A stretch of 64,000 nt of DNA from Endotrypanum monterogeii (GCA_000333855.2 CM007319.1:196552-260551); one strand, 5' to 3'; counted from the stretch's first letter, positions 38,437-48,474 are shown. Notes: a model not told the origin generated them from the letters alone. Made by a program: numbers and translations.

Positions 38437-39912
38437 ATGCCCCGGCTCTCGTGTTGGTTCCTTGGTGCATTGGCCAGCTTAGGGCTAACATATGGTGGAT
38501 ACTATCACGTCTACATACCACAGCAAACCGTGCAGGTAGCGGCCGACCAGCTGTTGGAGGGACGCAAGAAGCCCCTCCAGGCCGCCATCCAGGCCTATTC
38601 GCGACTGCAGGCAGCCATCGAGCAGCAAGTAGCTATTACACCTTCCTCTCTCCCATCGGCAAGTAGACGACAGGACACCTCAGCGTGGCATACCAATGCA
38701 GAAAAGATTATATTTTTTTGTGGTGTGCAGCGTATGCGCGCCCTTCTCCTGGGTCTCCCTCTCCATGTCATGACCGAGAAAGATCTGCGTGGAAGGCTTC
38801 TGCAGCTCTCTGTCTGGGAGACGCTTCACTGCACAGAGCTCAACTTTCGTACAACTCCTCTCAGCGGCTTGCAAACGTTTCGGTGTGCCACGTGCTTTGT
38901 GGCTTACCTACTCTGCTTTCACGTGCTCACACGGGTGTTTAGGATGTGGGGTGGCTCGTGGAGCTGGCAAGCTTGGATGCAGCACACCGTAGCCAAGCGC
39001 ATCATCGAAGCCTTGGAGATCCAAGTGAGTCTGACAACTGAAAGCATGAAGCCGTGCGGCAGCTGTTGTCCGGCCACGTGTGGGTCATCTCGCCGATATA
39101 TTACCCTCAACACGACGCACTGGATCGAAGAAGTTGGTTTTTGGGCCTGCCCCAACAACCCGCTCCTGCACATCCCGGCTTGTGATTCGCCGAAAATCGC
39201 ACAGTGCGAGGATGTAGACAACTGTCGCCTGGAACTCCTGCGGGGTGTCCCCTCCACGGCCTCCTTACATCCTACATCGGGGCGTGACCTACGCCGGTGC
39301 CACCCATCTCGTTCAGCAACGACGTATATAACGACCTATGCCGAACACTGGCGTCGGTTAGAAGCGCTGGAGCTGGAACGCCTCTCAAAGGGAAGCGAGA
39401 AACACGAGGTGCGGTCGCTTATGAAGGCAACAAGAGTGTCAATTGGATATCCGGTGCTGTCCGACACCAGTAAGCTCGAGTGTGACGGCGATCACAAAGT
39501 ACACTACATCCCTGTGGGGATCAGCGGTTTACCGCATCTTCTATATGTCGACGCAGTGCACGCAAAGGCGGATGTGAGACCGCAGGAGACGCGCGAGGAA
39601 ACGTATTCCCGCGTGCAGCGAGCACAGTTTGTACGTAAACACGCCCCGGGGTCCAGAAAAAGTGTGCCAGCGGACTCGACGACCGCGATAGAGCCACTAG
39701 CAACTTCGAGGTGGCACAAGTGGCAAGCCCAGGGTACTTTCCCATGCTGGCACAAGGTATGGTGGGGCGGCGTATATGGCGGCAGGTCGCGTCGATCGAC
39801 CACGAGTCTCCACTATCATCTTGGTAGCCCAAGCACGGCAACGGAGTACGCGAGCGCTGCAATGGAGGCCAGTCAAGCTGCAGAAGCCTTTGCCGCTCAC
39901 TCCGCCCTGTAG
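38437..39912 (+). CDS. Membrane protein of unknown function, PEX3-like candidate
   Basis: A 491-residue protein. A hydrophobic segment spans about residues 6-26 and a second about 148-168, with helical sequence between them. Cys-rich pieces follow (CGSCCPATC near 205; CEDVDNC near 265). I recall that PEX3, the peroxisomal membrane biogenesis factor, has an N-terminal anchor and a conserved region beginning with a W-E pair and ending in a hydrophobic helix before an NILG-type motif. Here VWE (127-129) precedes a hydrophobic stretch (FVAYLLCFHVLTRVFRMWGG). This resemblance is suggestive only, and trypanosomatid PEX3 is very divergent. Peroxisome relatives in these organisms are glycosomes. An alternative is an unrelated lineage-specific membrane protein. 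The chosen ATG is the first in frame; an upstream GTG at 38428 is ignored. Confidence 0.6.
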   Translation: MPRLSCWFLGALASLGLTYGGYYHVYIPQQTVQVAADQLLEGRKKPLQAAIQAYSRLQAAIEQQVAITPSSLPSASRRQDTSAWHTNAEKIIFFCGVQRMRALLLGLPLHVMTEKDLRGRLLQLSVWETLHCTELNFRTTPLSGLQTFRCATCFVAYLLCFHVLTRVFRMWGGSWSWQAWMQHTVAKRIIEALEIQVSLTTESMKPCGSCCPATCGSSRRYITLNTTHWIEEVGFWACPNNPLLHIPACDSPKIAQCEDVDNCRLELLRGVPSTASLHPTSGRDLRRCHPSRSATTYITTYAEHWRRLEALELERLSKGSEKHEVRSLMKATRVSIGYPVLSDTSKLECDGDHKVHYIPVGISGLPHLLYVDAVHAKADVRPQETREETYSRVQRAQFVRKHAPGSRKSVPADSTTAIEPLATSRWHKWQAQGTFPCWHKVWWGGVYGGRSRRSTTSLHYHLGSPSTATEYASAAMEASQAAEAFAAHSAL

Positions 39913-40555
39913 TGGTGAAAAGATGTGGCGGACAATGAGGGTAGTGAAAAAGCGGGGAGAGACAAGCCGTCTGCGACGTACCGACTGTTACATCAACCCA
40001 CATGCCCAAGTACCCAGTGCGTACAATCCAGGATGTCTCTGCACCACAAATACAAAAAAAAAAAAACTACAACGCTCGCAATGTCGTCCGACGAGTCCGT
40101 TTCTGGGGAAAGGAGGAAGGGGGAAGGGACCCCAATCTCAAGAACCCCAGTCACCGTTCGGACTCCTCGCCTCATTCCCTCTCCTTGAGGCGCACCTTTT
40201 CTGTCTCCTGTCTGCTTCAACACTCGTCTTTGCATGCACGCCTCTGCATCGGTTTGGTCGCATTTACACACGTGAGTACACTTATGCACAGTTGACATTT
40301 TGGATGCAGGCAGCCCCTCTCTTACACTCCCCCCCCTCCTCCCTCCCCTTTCGTCTCCTCACCCTGCTCTCTGCATCCGTGCCAAACGGTATTTTGCCCC
40401 GTGAAGCAAAGACAGGGTTTTGTGGCATCACGGTTGCTACTGACTACGCGTGTAGACGTGAAAACACTTCGTACTTACCCGCGCATAGGTATCGTCGACA
40501 ATCGCAAGTAGTTTGCCCTGAAGAGATTCTGTGCTCACCCCCACCCACCCTCCCC
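39913..40555 (+). other. Intergenic region with a strong CT tract
   Basis: An in-frame open stretch extends the SET frame upstream to 39776, overlapping the end of the previous gene, but this part crosses a long C/T tract and is not read as coding. Confidence 0.6.
40318..40406 (+). promoter_or_regulatory. Putative trans-splice acceptor for the SET-domain gene
   Basis: A CT tract (40318-40373) is followed by the first AG at 40405-40406, about 150 bases before the chosen start codon. This site also argues against the ATGs further upstream in the same frame. Confidence 0.5.
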
Positions 40556-42751
40556 ATGCGCCGCGTGTCACAATCGCTTGTGGTGAGTACACTTGCCCTG
40601 TACGCATGGCGTGGGCACCGCAGCATCCCTGAAACAGGGCCTGAGGAATCGCCGTCGTCGTCAAACACAGCCTCGTGCACCGAGGCGGCAGCGCTGAAAG
40701 AATCATCGCAGAAGTCCACATCCCGAGCGACTCACACCAAATCCTCCTCAAACCACCACCCATACGACGATGCTACCTATCAATCGCTGTACCCTCGAGT
40801 CAGGCTGCGTGCCACAACACAGGAACGCGAGTACAGGCGTAGAGACTTCGTTGCCCTCCACGAAACTGAAGCAAGCGGTCGGCACAAGTCCCACTTAGAG
40901 GACGGTTCTGTGCAGATCACCTCTCCTCCCACCACGGTCGCCGAGATCAGCGACACCGCCGCCTCCTCTGGGCCTCAATGCTCCGGCGCGCAAACACTGC
41001 CTGCTGTACAGGCGGACCGTTGCAGTGAGCTCCACAACACGGTGGAAGGCAATGAGGTTCAGCAGTTCCTCGACGAGGTCCAGCGACAAATCGAACTCTC
41101 TCGACACACGCGTAACCAAGCCATCCCTTTTTCCCAAAAGCCAGATGAATGCAGCCCAGAGTTCCGCCGCATCAAGCGACACGCTAAAATGAAAATTGAG
41201 GTGGTGGACACCGACTACCCTATATTTGTCCGCAAAGACCATTCGATGCAGCTACCCCCGCCACAGGAGCATCCCTGGGTGCGCAAGAACACTCCAATCG
41301 GCCCCTTCATCGTTCATGGAGACGGACAAATCAACCAAACCGCGGGAGTAGGGCAAGTCGATTTTGACGACGACTCAGTGAACGAACGTCTGCCGCAGTC
41401 GTACCGTGGACTGCAGCACCGCTCGACCCTTCTGCGACGACTCCCACAGGACAACGGGCGCGTGCTCCAGGAGGCCATCATCAAACACAGTTTCACGCTG
41501 ACTGGTCGCGGTATCTTCGCGACGCGGCGCATAGCGCAGGGCGAGACCATAATGATTGTTCAGAGCACCGCGCGCAACGTCGGTGTTAAGGGTGAACTTC
41601 AACGACTAGAGGAGATATGCACAGATATCCTCATCGCCTGCCGCGACGGTGACGCGCGTGCAGTCGACTACCTACACGACTGGATTCTCACAGGGCAGCC
41701 TTCCTCATTGCTCGAGCACTGGCCCGCTTCATGCACGTCTCGCGTGATTGACGCGATTGGTGGGGTGGACGTGCTCCACGCACTGGAACTGCACCCGACC
41801 CACATCGCACGCATCGCCTCCATTGTCGACTTGAACAGCTTCCTCGTTGAGAGCAGCTTCTCGGAGCGCAAGGGCATGGCTTACTTTCCTGAGGCTGGCT
41901 TCCTGAACCATAGCTGCATGCCAAACGCAACCTATGACATCATGCCAGAGCACGCCTTCCGCGACACAGACTATTACCTCGACGAAGCGACAAGAGCCAC
42001 CGCGGCGGAGGGGAACGGGGAGGAGGATGTCCTAGATGACTCGCTAGCTGGTGACGAAGCTGGGTCGAAGTCCACAACAGCGCGATGCGCCACACGTACA
42101 GCACCCCTCTCTGTAGAAGAAAAGGACGTCTCCACTGGTCCACTCGCAGTTGGTGGCACTGAGCCAGAGGGGGAGCGCAACGTGGCACTTTTTGGTAGTG
42201 ACGATCGCCTTTCAGCCTATCCGAACATTACTGAGACCGACGCCCCTGTATATCTCTTCTGCTGCCGGGCTGAGAAGGACATCGAAGCCGGGGAAGAAAT
42301 TCTGATCAGCTATGTGCCCCCACACTGGTCCTTCGATAACCGGCAGTATGTCCTGCACGACCGCTATCACTTTTGGTGCAAGTGCCCCAAGTGTTCGCCG
42401 GTACTCGATAAACACTATGCGAAGGTGCCAAAAATGATTGTGGTGATGGTTTTGGTGAGCATCACGCTGCAAATGATCGTCTTCCGGCAGCGAAACCTCA
42501 AAAGCGCCGTGGACGAAGACCACCGTCAGCTAGCAGCCATGTCAGAAGAGGAACGACTGGAGGAACTGCGTGCGCGAGGCATCAATGTCGAAGAGATGCA
42601 AAACGATGCGGTCCAGCGACGCAGACATCGGCGCGTCGGGCTGTTTGAGATGCTCGAGGAGGACCGACTGAACCGTCTGTACGAACCGGAAAATCGTGGT
42701 CCTATGAACATTGTGAACCTCATGGACCCGAATGCAAGGCCACCGCGGTAG
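40556..42751 (+). CDS. SET-domain protein with a C-terminal membrane segment
   Basis: A 731-residue putative protein-lysine methyltransferase. The SET fold shows GRGIFATR (317-324), the NHSC catalytic signature (451-454, FLNHSCMPNATYD), EEILISY (about 583-589), and post-SET-like cysteines C608, C610 and C613. An acidic insertion of about 90 residues separates NHSC from the rest of the domain. The start is hydrophobic (MRRVSQSLVVSTLALYAW), possibly a targeting signal. A hydrophobic helix (about 628-644, IVVMVLVSITLQMIVF) lies between the post-SET cysteines and a charged C-terminal tail, so the protein may be membrane-bound. The ATG at 40556 follows the CT tract and AG at 40405; upstream in-frame ATGs would be spliced out. 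The substrate is unknown. Confidence 0.8.
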   Translation: MRRVSQSLVVSTLALYAWRGHRSIPETGPEESPSSSNTASCTEAAALKESSQKSTSRATHTKSSSNHHPYDDATYQSLYPRVRLRATTQEREYRRRDFVALHETEASGRHKSHLEDGSVQITSPPTTVAEISDTAASSGPQCSGAQTLPAVQADRCSELHNTVEGNEVQQFLDEVQRQIELSRHTRNQAIPFSQKPDECSPEFRRIKRHAKMKIEVVDTDYPIFVRKDHSMQLPPPQEHPWVRKNTPIGPFIVHGDGQINQTAGVGQVDFDDDSVNERLPQSYRGLQHRSTLLRRLPQDNGRVLQEAIIKHSFTLTGRGIFATRRIAQGETIMIVQSTARNVGVKGELQRLEEICTDILIACRDGDARAVDYLHDWILTGQPSSLLEHWPASCTSRVIDAIGGVDVLHALELHPTHIARIASIVDLNSFLVESSFSERKGMAYFPEAGFLNHSCMPNATYDIMPEHAFRDTDYYLDEATRATAAEGNGEEDVLDDSLAGDEAGSKSTTARCATRTAPLSVEEKDVSTGPLAVGGTEPEGERNVALFGSDDRLSAYPNITETDAPVYLFCCRAEKDIEAGEEILISYVPPHWSFDNRQYVLHDRYHFWCKCPKCSPVLDKHYAKVPKMIVVMVLVSITLQMIVFRQRNLKSAVDEDHRQLAAMSEEERLEELRARGINVEEMQNDAVQRRRHRRVGLFEMLEEDRLNRLYEPENRGPMNIVNLMDPNARPPR

Positions 42752-42976
42752 CGCGCGCACACGCAATGCGAAGTCAGGCCCAAGGCTCAGTAACAACACC
42801 TATCACCGAAAGCAGTTGGCGCAACCCCACCAAAGACAGGTAACAGTGTTCCCCATATTATCGTATGTGCACAGGGAAACACTGTCTACCGCGTGGTTGA
42901 GCTACCCGTGCGCAACTACCCGCTACAATGAGGACCCCCTGCTGATCCAGAAGCAGGTCAAATCCTAACTGCATTG

Positions 42977-43683
42977 AGGGAGGAGGGACCTCTCACGCTT
43001 TATTTGGCTGGGGCAACTACTACTCAAGTCTCCGGGGCAAGAAGATCCCGCTATTCCGCGGGAAGATATTCGACCACCTGAACTTGTTTTTTTTTCCTGT
43101 GGAGAACCGTTGGTGGATCCCTACGCGATCTCCTTGACAGGAAGGAAGACGACATGGAAACGAATCTCGGCATCCGCACGAAAGCAACACGCTCAAGGAC
43201 TCCAAAAGCTGACTGCTACAGCTATCGGCGCGATTCATGGAGAAATCATCAGGGAGGCTCAAAATAGTATCGAGCATGAAGGCCCCAGCCCACGCAGTCA
43301 TGCATGACGTGAGCTGACACCAACCTACTATTGCGTACCAATTATCCATATCCCCATCGATATTGGGGAACTGTTCCAGCAGGGAGCGGGGGCACACTCG
43401 AGAGCGCCAGTTGATGAGCAGGGAAGCTCCAAGGTGAGTGTTGCACTTCGCAAAGACACCGAGCGAGGATCTGGCTGTCCTCGCCCCCCTCCCCCCTCCC
43501 CCGCAAGTCTCCACGACTTGGATGTCTGCAGAAGAAATCAGGATCGCTGTAGCAGCCCACGGCACCGCGGCTGCGCATGCCCAAGGAGGGCTCAACAGTG
43601 CCAGAGAAGCATCGGCAGTCGAGACGAAGCCCAAAGCAGCGCTCGCACAACTACGAACAAACCTTGTCACGATGTGGGAATAG
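42977..43683 (+). pseudogene. Possible coding remnant between the SET and FHA genes
   Basis: One + frame is open from 42977 to an isolated TGA near 43307, then stays open through a second piece to about 43500; a further piece in another frame ends at 43683 with TMWE. The pieces contain helical, Ala/Lys/Glu-rich sequence. No family is recognised. A 216-codon frame on the minus strand covers the same interval, so the openness may only reflect base composition. Low confidence. Confidence 0.2.
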
Positions 43684-44360
43684 TCGTGCCCCTCTTCAAA
43701 TCACCCCTTTCTTGAGCCTCCGCAAACACAATCTTGAGGAAACACCGTGGCAGCAGGGGTGAAAGAGAAGTGATGGCTATCTTTTTGTTGTTGTTGTTTT
43801 GCAGCCCTCTCCCTCCTCCCCCTCTCCCTCCCTCCTCTCCCTCCCCCTCTCGCTCGGTTGTGTCATCTTGGAGACAGTCGTACCACCAACCTAGAAAGTA
43901 AACCAAGAAGGGCGGAGATGAACGAAAACGTGCGTCTCAGTCGCCTGAAGCAATTCGCGCAGTTCTCTGCTACCTCGAAGCGATAAAAGAACAGCATAAT
44001 CGCCGGGGGGAGGGGGGGCGAAAAAAAAAAAAAATAGATGGGCAAGAAAGTTGCATAGCCCACAGTGTCTGCGAAACAGTGGACGCTGTCCAGTGGGGGG
44101 AAGGCGAGGCCTATGTTCGCAGGTTTGCTCCTAAGTGTTGCTTGTGTGTGTGTTTGGTTTCACCCCACATGGTGTAAAAACTCTGTGAGCGACGCACTTG
44201 AGAGGTCGCCGACTGTCTTTCCCCTTTTCGCATGTAGACCACCACTCCAGGCCAATGAAGGAGAATGGCGCCCATTTCAGATATTTCTCGTGAAGCCCGT
44301 CAGCCAACCCTTAGCACTACATCTAGTATCACGTTTTCCGTCCCACTTATTGCATCGAAG

Positions 44361-44416
44361 CTCACTCCCCCCTCCCTCCCTCCCTCCCTCCCTCTCTCTC
44401 TCTCTACCTCGCCGAG
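44361..44416 (+). promoter_or_regulatory. Putative trans-splice acceptor for the FHA-like gene
   Basis: A (CCCT)n/(CT)n tract, one of the longest in the window, followed by GCCGAG with AG at 44415-44416. Confidence 0.5.
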
Positions 44417-44761
44417 TTGCCTGTGCGCTCATTCATCCGTGTAGGTGTCCCAACGCCTGATGGCGGATCAAACACAAAAAAAAAAAACAGTACCCCCAAT
44501 AACAAATACCCACACCTGCATAATTCGCACTACTGTTTCGCAGTACGAGCCCACCCAAAGGAACAAGACAAATGGGTTGTGTAAGAAACGTTGAGTCGTG
44601 AAGCCGAGTCTCCATCTGGCTTGGCCACTTCAGTTTTCAAGGCACATCACGCGTACCTGGAAAGGGGGGGGTGGCTGGAAAAGTGTCAAGCACCTGTGTG
44701 TGCGTGTGAGCAAGACCAGGGGAAGAGGCGAGGGAAGAAAATTGCTCCTTGCCGTCGTGAC

Positions 44762-47284
44762 ATGGCCCGCAAGACGGCGTCAAAGAGGGCAGTGTCGCAT
44801 AATAGGCCCCTGAGCACTGACCAAAACGAACCAGCTAACTTTCAGTTGGCTGTCGTTAACTCTTGTCTGTGCAACGAGGATGTACGACTTCCTCACCTGC
44901 CGACGCCGGCGCTGCTGACCCCGTTCTACGCCAAATACAAATCCACTGCCTCACTGAGCACTTCTCCATGGGAATGCGACTACTGGTGTACAAGAGTAGC
45001 ACATGTGGTGCTTGGCCGTCACTCAGCTCTGCCTACTATCTACAGACTGCGACACGAGTGTGCTGGGCGACTTCATGTTCGAATCGTATACGTGCGAGCG
45101 GCTTCTGTGCACCGGCAGCTCCAGAAGGCTTACCCGCCCCTGTCACGGCTTCGAGAGGATGCGAGGAGTGACTCGGAGTCCGAGAACAGCAGCAACGACG
45201 ACGTGGTGATTGTGGAACAAAAAAACAAGAGCACGAATTCACTAACAGCTGCGGCTCATTCCTCTCCTTGGACCGTCCTCACGGGGCCGTACTACCTCCT
45301 CATCAACCACAGCGAGAATCCAGTCTTTGTGAACCTGGATCGAGTGCCGCAAGGCCGCAGCGTGGTGCTCCGAGAAGGAGACGTCGTGAGCTTTCTCGAG
45401 TGTGCGTTTGACGCCGATGGCGGAGTTCTCGACAAAATCAGCGTCACTGATGTCGCTAGCGGGGCGGGGGCTAAGTCTGGATCTGTGGCAGTCGACACGC
45501 AAGCAGAAGAATGTGCTTCAGCTGCCGTGGAACACATTCAGCGGCTCGCAAAGGAGTCCCTGTGGCGGTGCGTTGACGCAGCTCAGCCACCATCTTGTAC
45601 GCCGCTTACACCCCACGAAGTGCGAGTGGCTCACCGCACCGTGGCAATCCGTCGCTGTTATCAAGTTCCTCACGTTATTCGAGAGTACATGCGTTGGTGG
45701 CACCGTCACACAACTCGACTTGCGGAACGGGACAGAGTGAGAAGCGCACACGTCGTTGCACCTCCGGCTGAGCAAACGGGTGATGCCTTTTCTTGGATGG
45801 TATCTGGCAACCATCTAGTGCGTGCACCGAGTATTGCCAACAGCGATCTCACACGTGTAGTGCCGGTGTGTACCAAAGCAGAGGATGTCACTGATACCTC
45901 AGCCGCTACTGCGCCTCCTGCACTGCAGAAGGAGCTCTACGAAGACATCCTCCATGATCCGCCTGTTGTTACCGCACTGCGGCAGTGGCTGAAAGATACA
46001 GAGGGGTTGGAAGAAGTGACAGATGAAGTACACTCTCCGCTGGCAGCGCGCCTGGTTCTAGACCGCGCCTGGCTCTGGCGTCTTGTCCGCAGTCACCAGC
46101 ACCAATCCACGTGTCATTCGCTGGCCTCTAGTCCCGTCCCGCACGCCGCGCTCAGCCCATCACCTGTGAAGCTGGAAGACAAGACGATCAGGGCCCGATC
46201 AACATCCTCGGTAACTGCAAAAGCACAGGACAAACTGGATCCTGCCAGTGGGCCTCTGCTGCTCATCGAATCCCCCTCCGCCCCATCACAGAGCGCACCA
46301 GTCAATGTGGAGGAGCGCTTTCGCATCACCTTGCCTAGCGAAGTTGAGAATCTCATCACCACCGGGGGCGCAGCCCCTGAAGCGGCGCCTCCTGCAACGC
46401 CGCAACGCAGGACAAGCGCGGTGCGGGCAATGCTCGAAGAGCTCCGGCGAAGTCAAAGCAAAGAGAACCACACAAGCGGACCAGGCACGCAAGATTTACA
46501 TTCCTCGTTCCTCGTGAAAGAACAAAAGGGTGACACGGAGGTCACTCCAATAGCGCCAGGGGTTCACCGGCGTCTCCGTCTCGACACTGATCCAATTTCT
46601 GTGTATGCAAAAAGCGACCCCTGCGCCGCCACGAAGCCTGTGAGTGAGGAAAGACTGCAGTCACCGCCACCAAGTATATGTCCATCGCTGTTGTCTGGTG
46701 AGATGCCGTCGTGTGTACCGGCGGTGCGCATTCGTCCAGCAGCGCTTCCAGTTTATGTCTTCACTCGCCGAAGCCCCAGCCCCGACGTGTACACGCGTGA
46801 GCGAAACTCCTTCACCTTCACACACGCCTCTTCTCCAACAGCGATGAGGCATGTGAACGGCTCCGGGGTGTCGGGGTCCGTATCGGGCCTCAGTGCAGCG
46901 AAGCAATTTGTGTACTATTACGACCCAGACGAACACCCCAACAACGATGGCGGCGCATTGAAGGATGCTTCATCTGCCTTGATGAAGTCATCATCACCGG
47001 TGTTCACGAAAGCGATGTTGCTTCCATGCGACTCGCAGGTGAATTCAAGTACTCCGGGCTGCGAGCTACTCTGGGTCGATGAAGCGGAAGGGATGGAAGT
47101 AGTAACACCGCGCGCTTCCGTGACACGGAAACGAGGGCCGGCGAAGAAAGGCTCAGCGAAGCGCAAGAGACCCGCCTTGGAGACCGCGACGTCGGCCATT
47201 GAAACAAAAGCAGCCTGCGTTGATGGCACCTCTGCGCCGGAAGACAAGTCGACACCAATGCGGACCGCAACGCCTATGCTGTGA
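44762..47284 (+). CDS. FHA-domain-like protein, probably nuclear
   Basis: An 840-residue protein. Its N-terminal third resembles a forkhead-associated (phosphothreonine-binding) domain: GR at 85-86, a strand region at 100-113, then YYLLINHSENPVFVN (177-191) with N191, and VVLREGDVVSF (201-211). An acidic, low-complexity insertion (about 115-172, rich in Ser/Asp/Glu) separates the two halves. The remainder is mostly disordered; a basic patch (KRGPAKKGSAKRKRP, about residues 795-810) looks like a nuclear localisation signal. FHA proteins typically act in DNA-damage or transcription signalling, but the specific role here is not known. The chosen ATG is the first in frame; upstream reading starts only from a TTG. 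The FHA match was made by eye. Confidence 0.7.
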   Translation: MARKTASKRAVSHNRPLSTDQNEPANFQLAVVNSCLCNEDVRLPHLPTPALLTPFYAKYKSTASLSTSPWECDYWCTRVAHVVLGRHSALPTIYRLRHECAGRLHVRIVYVRAASVHRQLQKAYPPLSRLREDARSDSESENSSNDDVVIVEQKNKSTNSLTAAAHSSPWTVLTGPYYLLINHSENPVFVNLDRVPQGRSVVLREGDVVSFLECAFDADGGVLDKISVTDVASGAGAKSGSVAVDTQAEECASAAVEHIQRLAKESLWRCVDAAQPPSCTPLTPHEVRVAHRTVAIRRCYQVPHVIREYMRWWHRHTTRLAERDRVRSAHVVAPPAEQTGDAFSWMVSGNHLVRAPSIANSDLTRVVPVCTKAEDVTDTSAATAPPALQKELYEDILHDPPVVTALRQWLKDTEGLEEVTDEVHSPLAARLVLDRAWLWRLVRSHQHQSTCHSLASSPVPHAALSPSPVKLEDKTIRARSTSSVTAKAQDKLDPASGPLLLIESPSAPSQSAPVNVEERFRITLPSEVENLITTGGAAPEAAPPATPQRRTSAVRAMLEELRRSQSKENHTSGPGTQDLHSSFLVKEQKGDTEVTPIAPGVHRRLRLDTDPISVYAKSDPCAATKPVSEERLQSPPPSICPSLLSGEMPSCVPAVRIRPAALPVYVFTRRSPSPDVYTRERNSFTFTHASSPTAMRHVNGSGVSGSVSGLSAAKQFVYYYDPDEHPNNDGGALKDASSALMKSSSPVFTKAMLLPCDSQVNSSTPGCELLWVDEAEGMEVVTPRASVTRKRGPAKKGSAKRKRPALETATSAIETKAACVDGTSAPEDKSTPMRTATPML

Positions 47285-47781
47285 CGGCGCGAAATTTATT
47301 CAGTTAAATGCACATGAAAGGTGCGATATGTGTTGCCCTCTACCTCTTCGCCTTCACAGAAGGAACTGACAGCAGTAACGTGACCGCCGGGGGGGGGGGT
47401 TCTGATGTGCAGCCATACCACTAAAGTATCGGCGTAGATGCCCAACAAGCACGATTTCGCCTGGCGTCTATGTGTGGAAGCAACGATCTCTCGCGAAACA
47501 TCATGTCACTGGCGTATGTCCCCATTTTCGGACACGCCGCTCCCAAAACGTATGCGGGCGCGTATTCCTCTCCTTAACATCTTACTTACATCATCCACAC
47601 TTCTCATGTCTTTTTTTTATTTTTTTTTTTATTCTCCCCTCGCTGTAGAAAAAGTTCTTCGTTTTTTTCTTTTGGGTCCCCTGCACTTTTTCGTCGAACT
47701 TCAAGCCCGACGCACACGCACACACTGTCAAATTACCAGTAGCACTATTCCATCTTTCTCCTACCGGTGAACCTACTGAAG
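47285..47781 (+). other. Intergenic region
   Basis: No gene seen. It contains a G run (47390-47399) and the T-rich acceptor tract of the PA26 gene. No TA tract is present in this gap. Confidence 0.6.
47608..47648 (+). promoter_or_regulatory. Putative trans-splice acceptor for PA26
   Basis: T-rich tract ending in CGCTGTAG (AG at 47647-47648), about 130 bases before the start codon. Confidence 0.55.
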
Positions 47782-48474
47782 ATGCCCCCAAAGCGTGGTG
47801 CAATGGCGCAGGCAATCCGGGACACGTTCAGCGAGGAAGTCAGCCTAGCTGTGGTTGAAGAGTGGTCCTTAAAGGTGGTGTCTGATCTTGAGCACCGCGC
47901 CAAGAAGGCAAGCGATGCACGCAGGGAACTGTTGGCGCATGCTTACACGGCCGACGCCGCAAAAACAGTGCCGGCCAGCGTCGTGGGGTCTCTACGCGAG
48001 TTCCAAGAGCAACTGCATGATATCTACCGAGCTGCCGAAACAATCCGCACCGTTATCGCATGCCGAATCCCCGAGCTCAAGGCGGAGGATAACCTTGGTG
48101 TAGAGGTACAAATGACTGTCTTGAAGATGATCGACACACTGGAGGGTAAAATTCTCGGTGGCTCCGGTGGTGACAAGGACGGCGGTGCTCCAGGCGTAGC
48201 AGGAATCAACGCGACGCGCGAGTTTCTCGCCTCTCGTGGGGCTGTGGAAGATAAAGTTCTCGGCAAAGTCGGTGACGATGACAAGAAAACAAAATCCTCC
48301 GCGCCCTCCGTCCTGATGGAACTGCAGCAAATCGATGCGGATGCAATGTTGAGGCTGGAGCTGAGCGCCACGCAAATCGCAACACAGATCCGCTCCTTCA
48401 TCAACGCGTATGCACTCAACTGGAAGAAGCTGATCCAGCCACGCTCCAGCATTGGCGAAAAGAACATCAGTTAA
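47782..48474 (+). CDS. PA26: Proteasome activator PA26 (11S regulator)
   Basis: A 230-residue protein closely resembling Trypanosoma brucei PA26, the heptameric ring that opens the 20S proteasome gate in an ATP-independent way. Conserved stretches include AETIRTVIA (85-93), the activation loop with E102 in AEDNLGVEVQ (101-110), QIDAD (183-187) and NWKKLIQPR (213-221). Starting at MPPKRG puts the activating glutamate at position 102, as I recall for PA26, which supports the start. A Gly/Asp-rich loop at about 126-140 differs from PA26 in length and composition. The C-terminal residues (GEKNIS) would insert into the proteasome alpha-ring pockets. An in-frame GTG upstream (47767) is not used. 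It is a family-size protein with no sign of damage. Confidence 0.95.
   Translation: MPPKRGAMAQAIRDTFSEEVSLAVVEEWSLKVVSDLEHRAKKASDARRELLAHAYTADAAKTVPASVVGSLREFQEQLHDIYRAAETIRTVIACRIPELKAEDNLGVEVQMTVLKMIDTLEGKILGGSGGDKDGGAPGVAGINATREFLASRGAVEDKVLGKVGDDDKKTKSSAPSVLMELQQIDADAMLRLELSATQIATQIRSFINAYALNWKKLIQPRSSIGEKNIS

Larger units (their letters stand above)
42752..44761 (+). other. Intergenic region with a possible decayed gene
   Basis: A stretch at 42977-43683 has long open frames on both strands; see the separate entry. The rest holds CT tracts (43802-43856, 44361-44406) and homopolymers. No intact gene supported. Confidence 0.4.

Noticed and set aside
39776..40555. Extension of the SET frame upstream of 40556
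   Set aside because: It overlaps the previous gene's end and crosses a strong CT tract and acceptor; it would not be in the mature mRNA.
43020..43670. 216-codon minus-strand open frame
   Set aside because: All genes are on the + strand, no splice signal points to it, and the same interval is open in + frames as well, so base composition explains it better.
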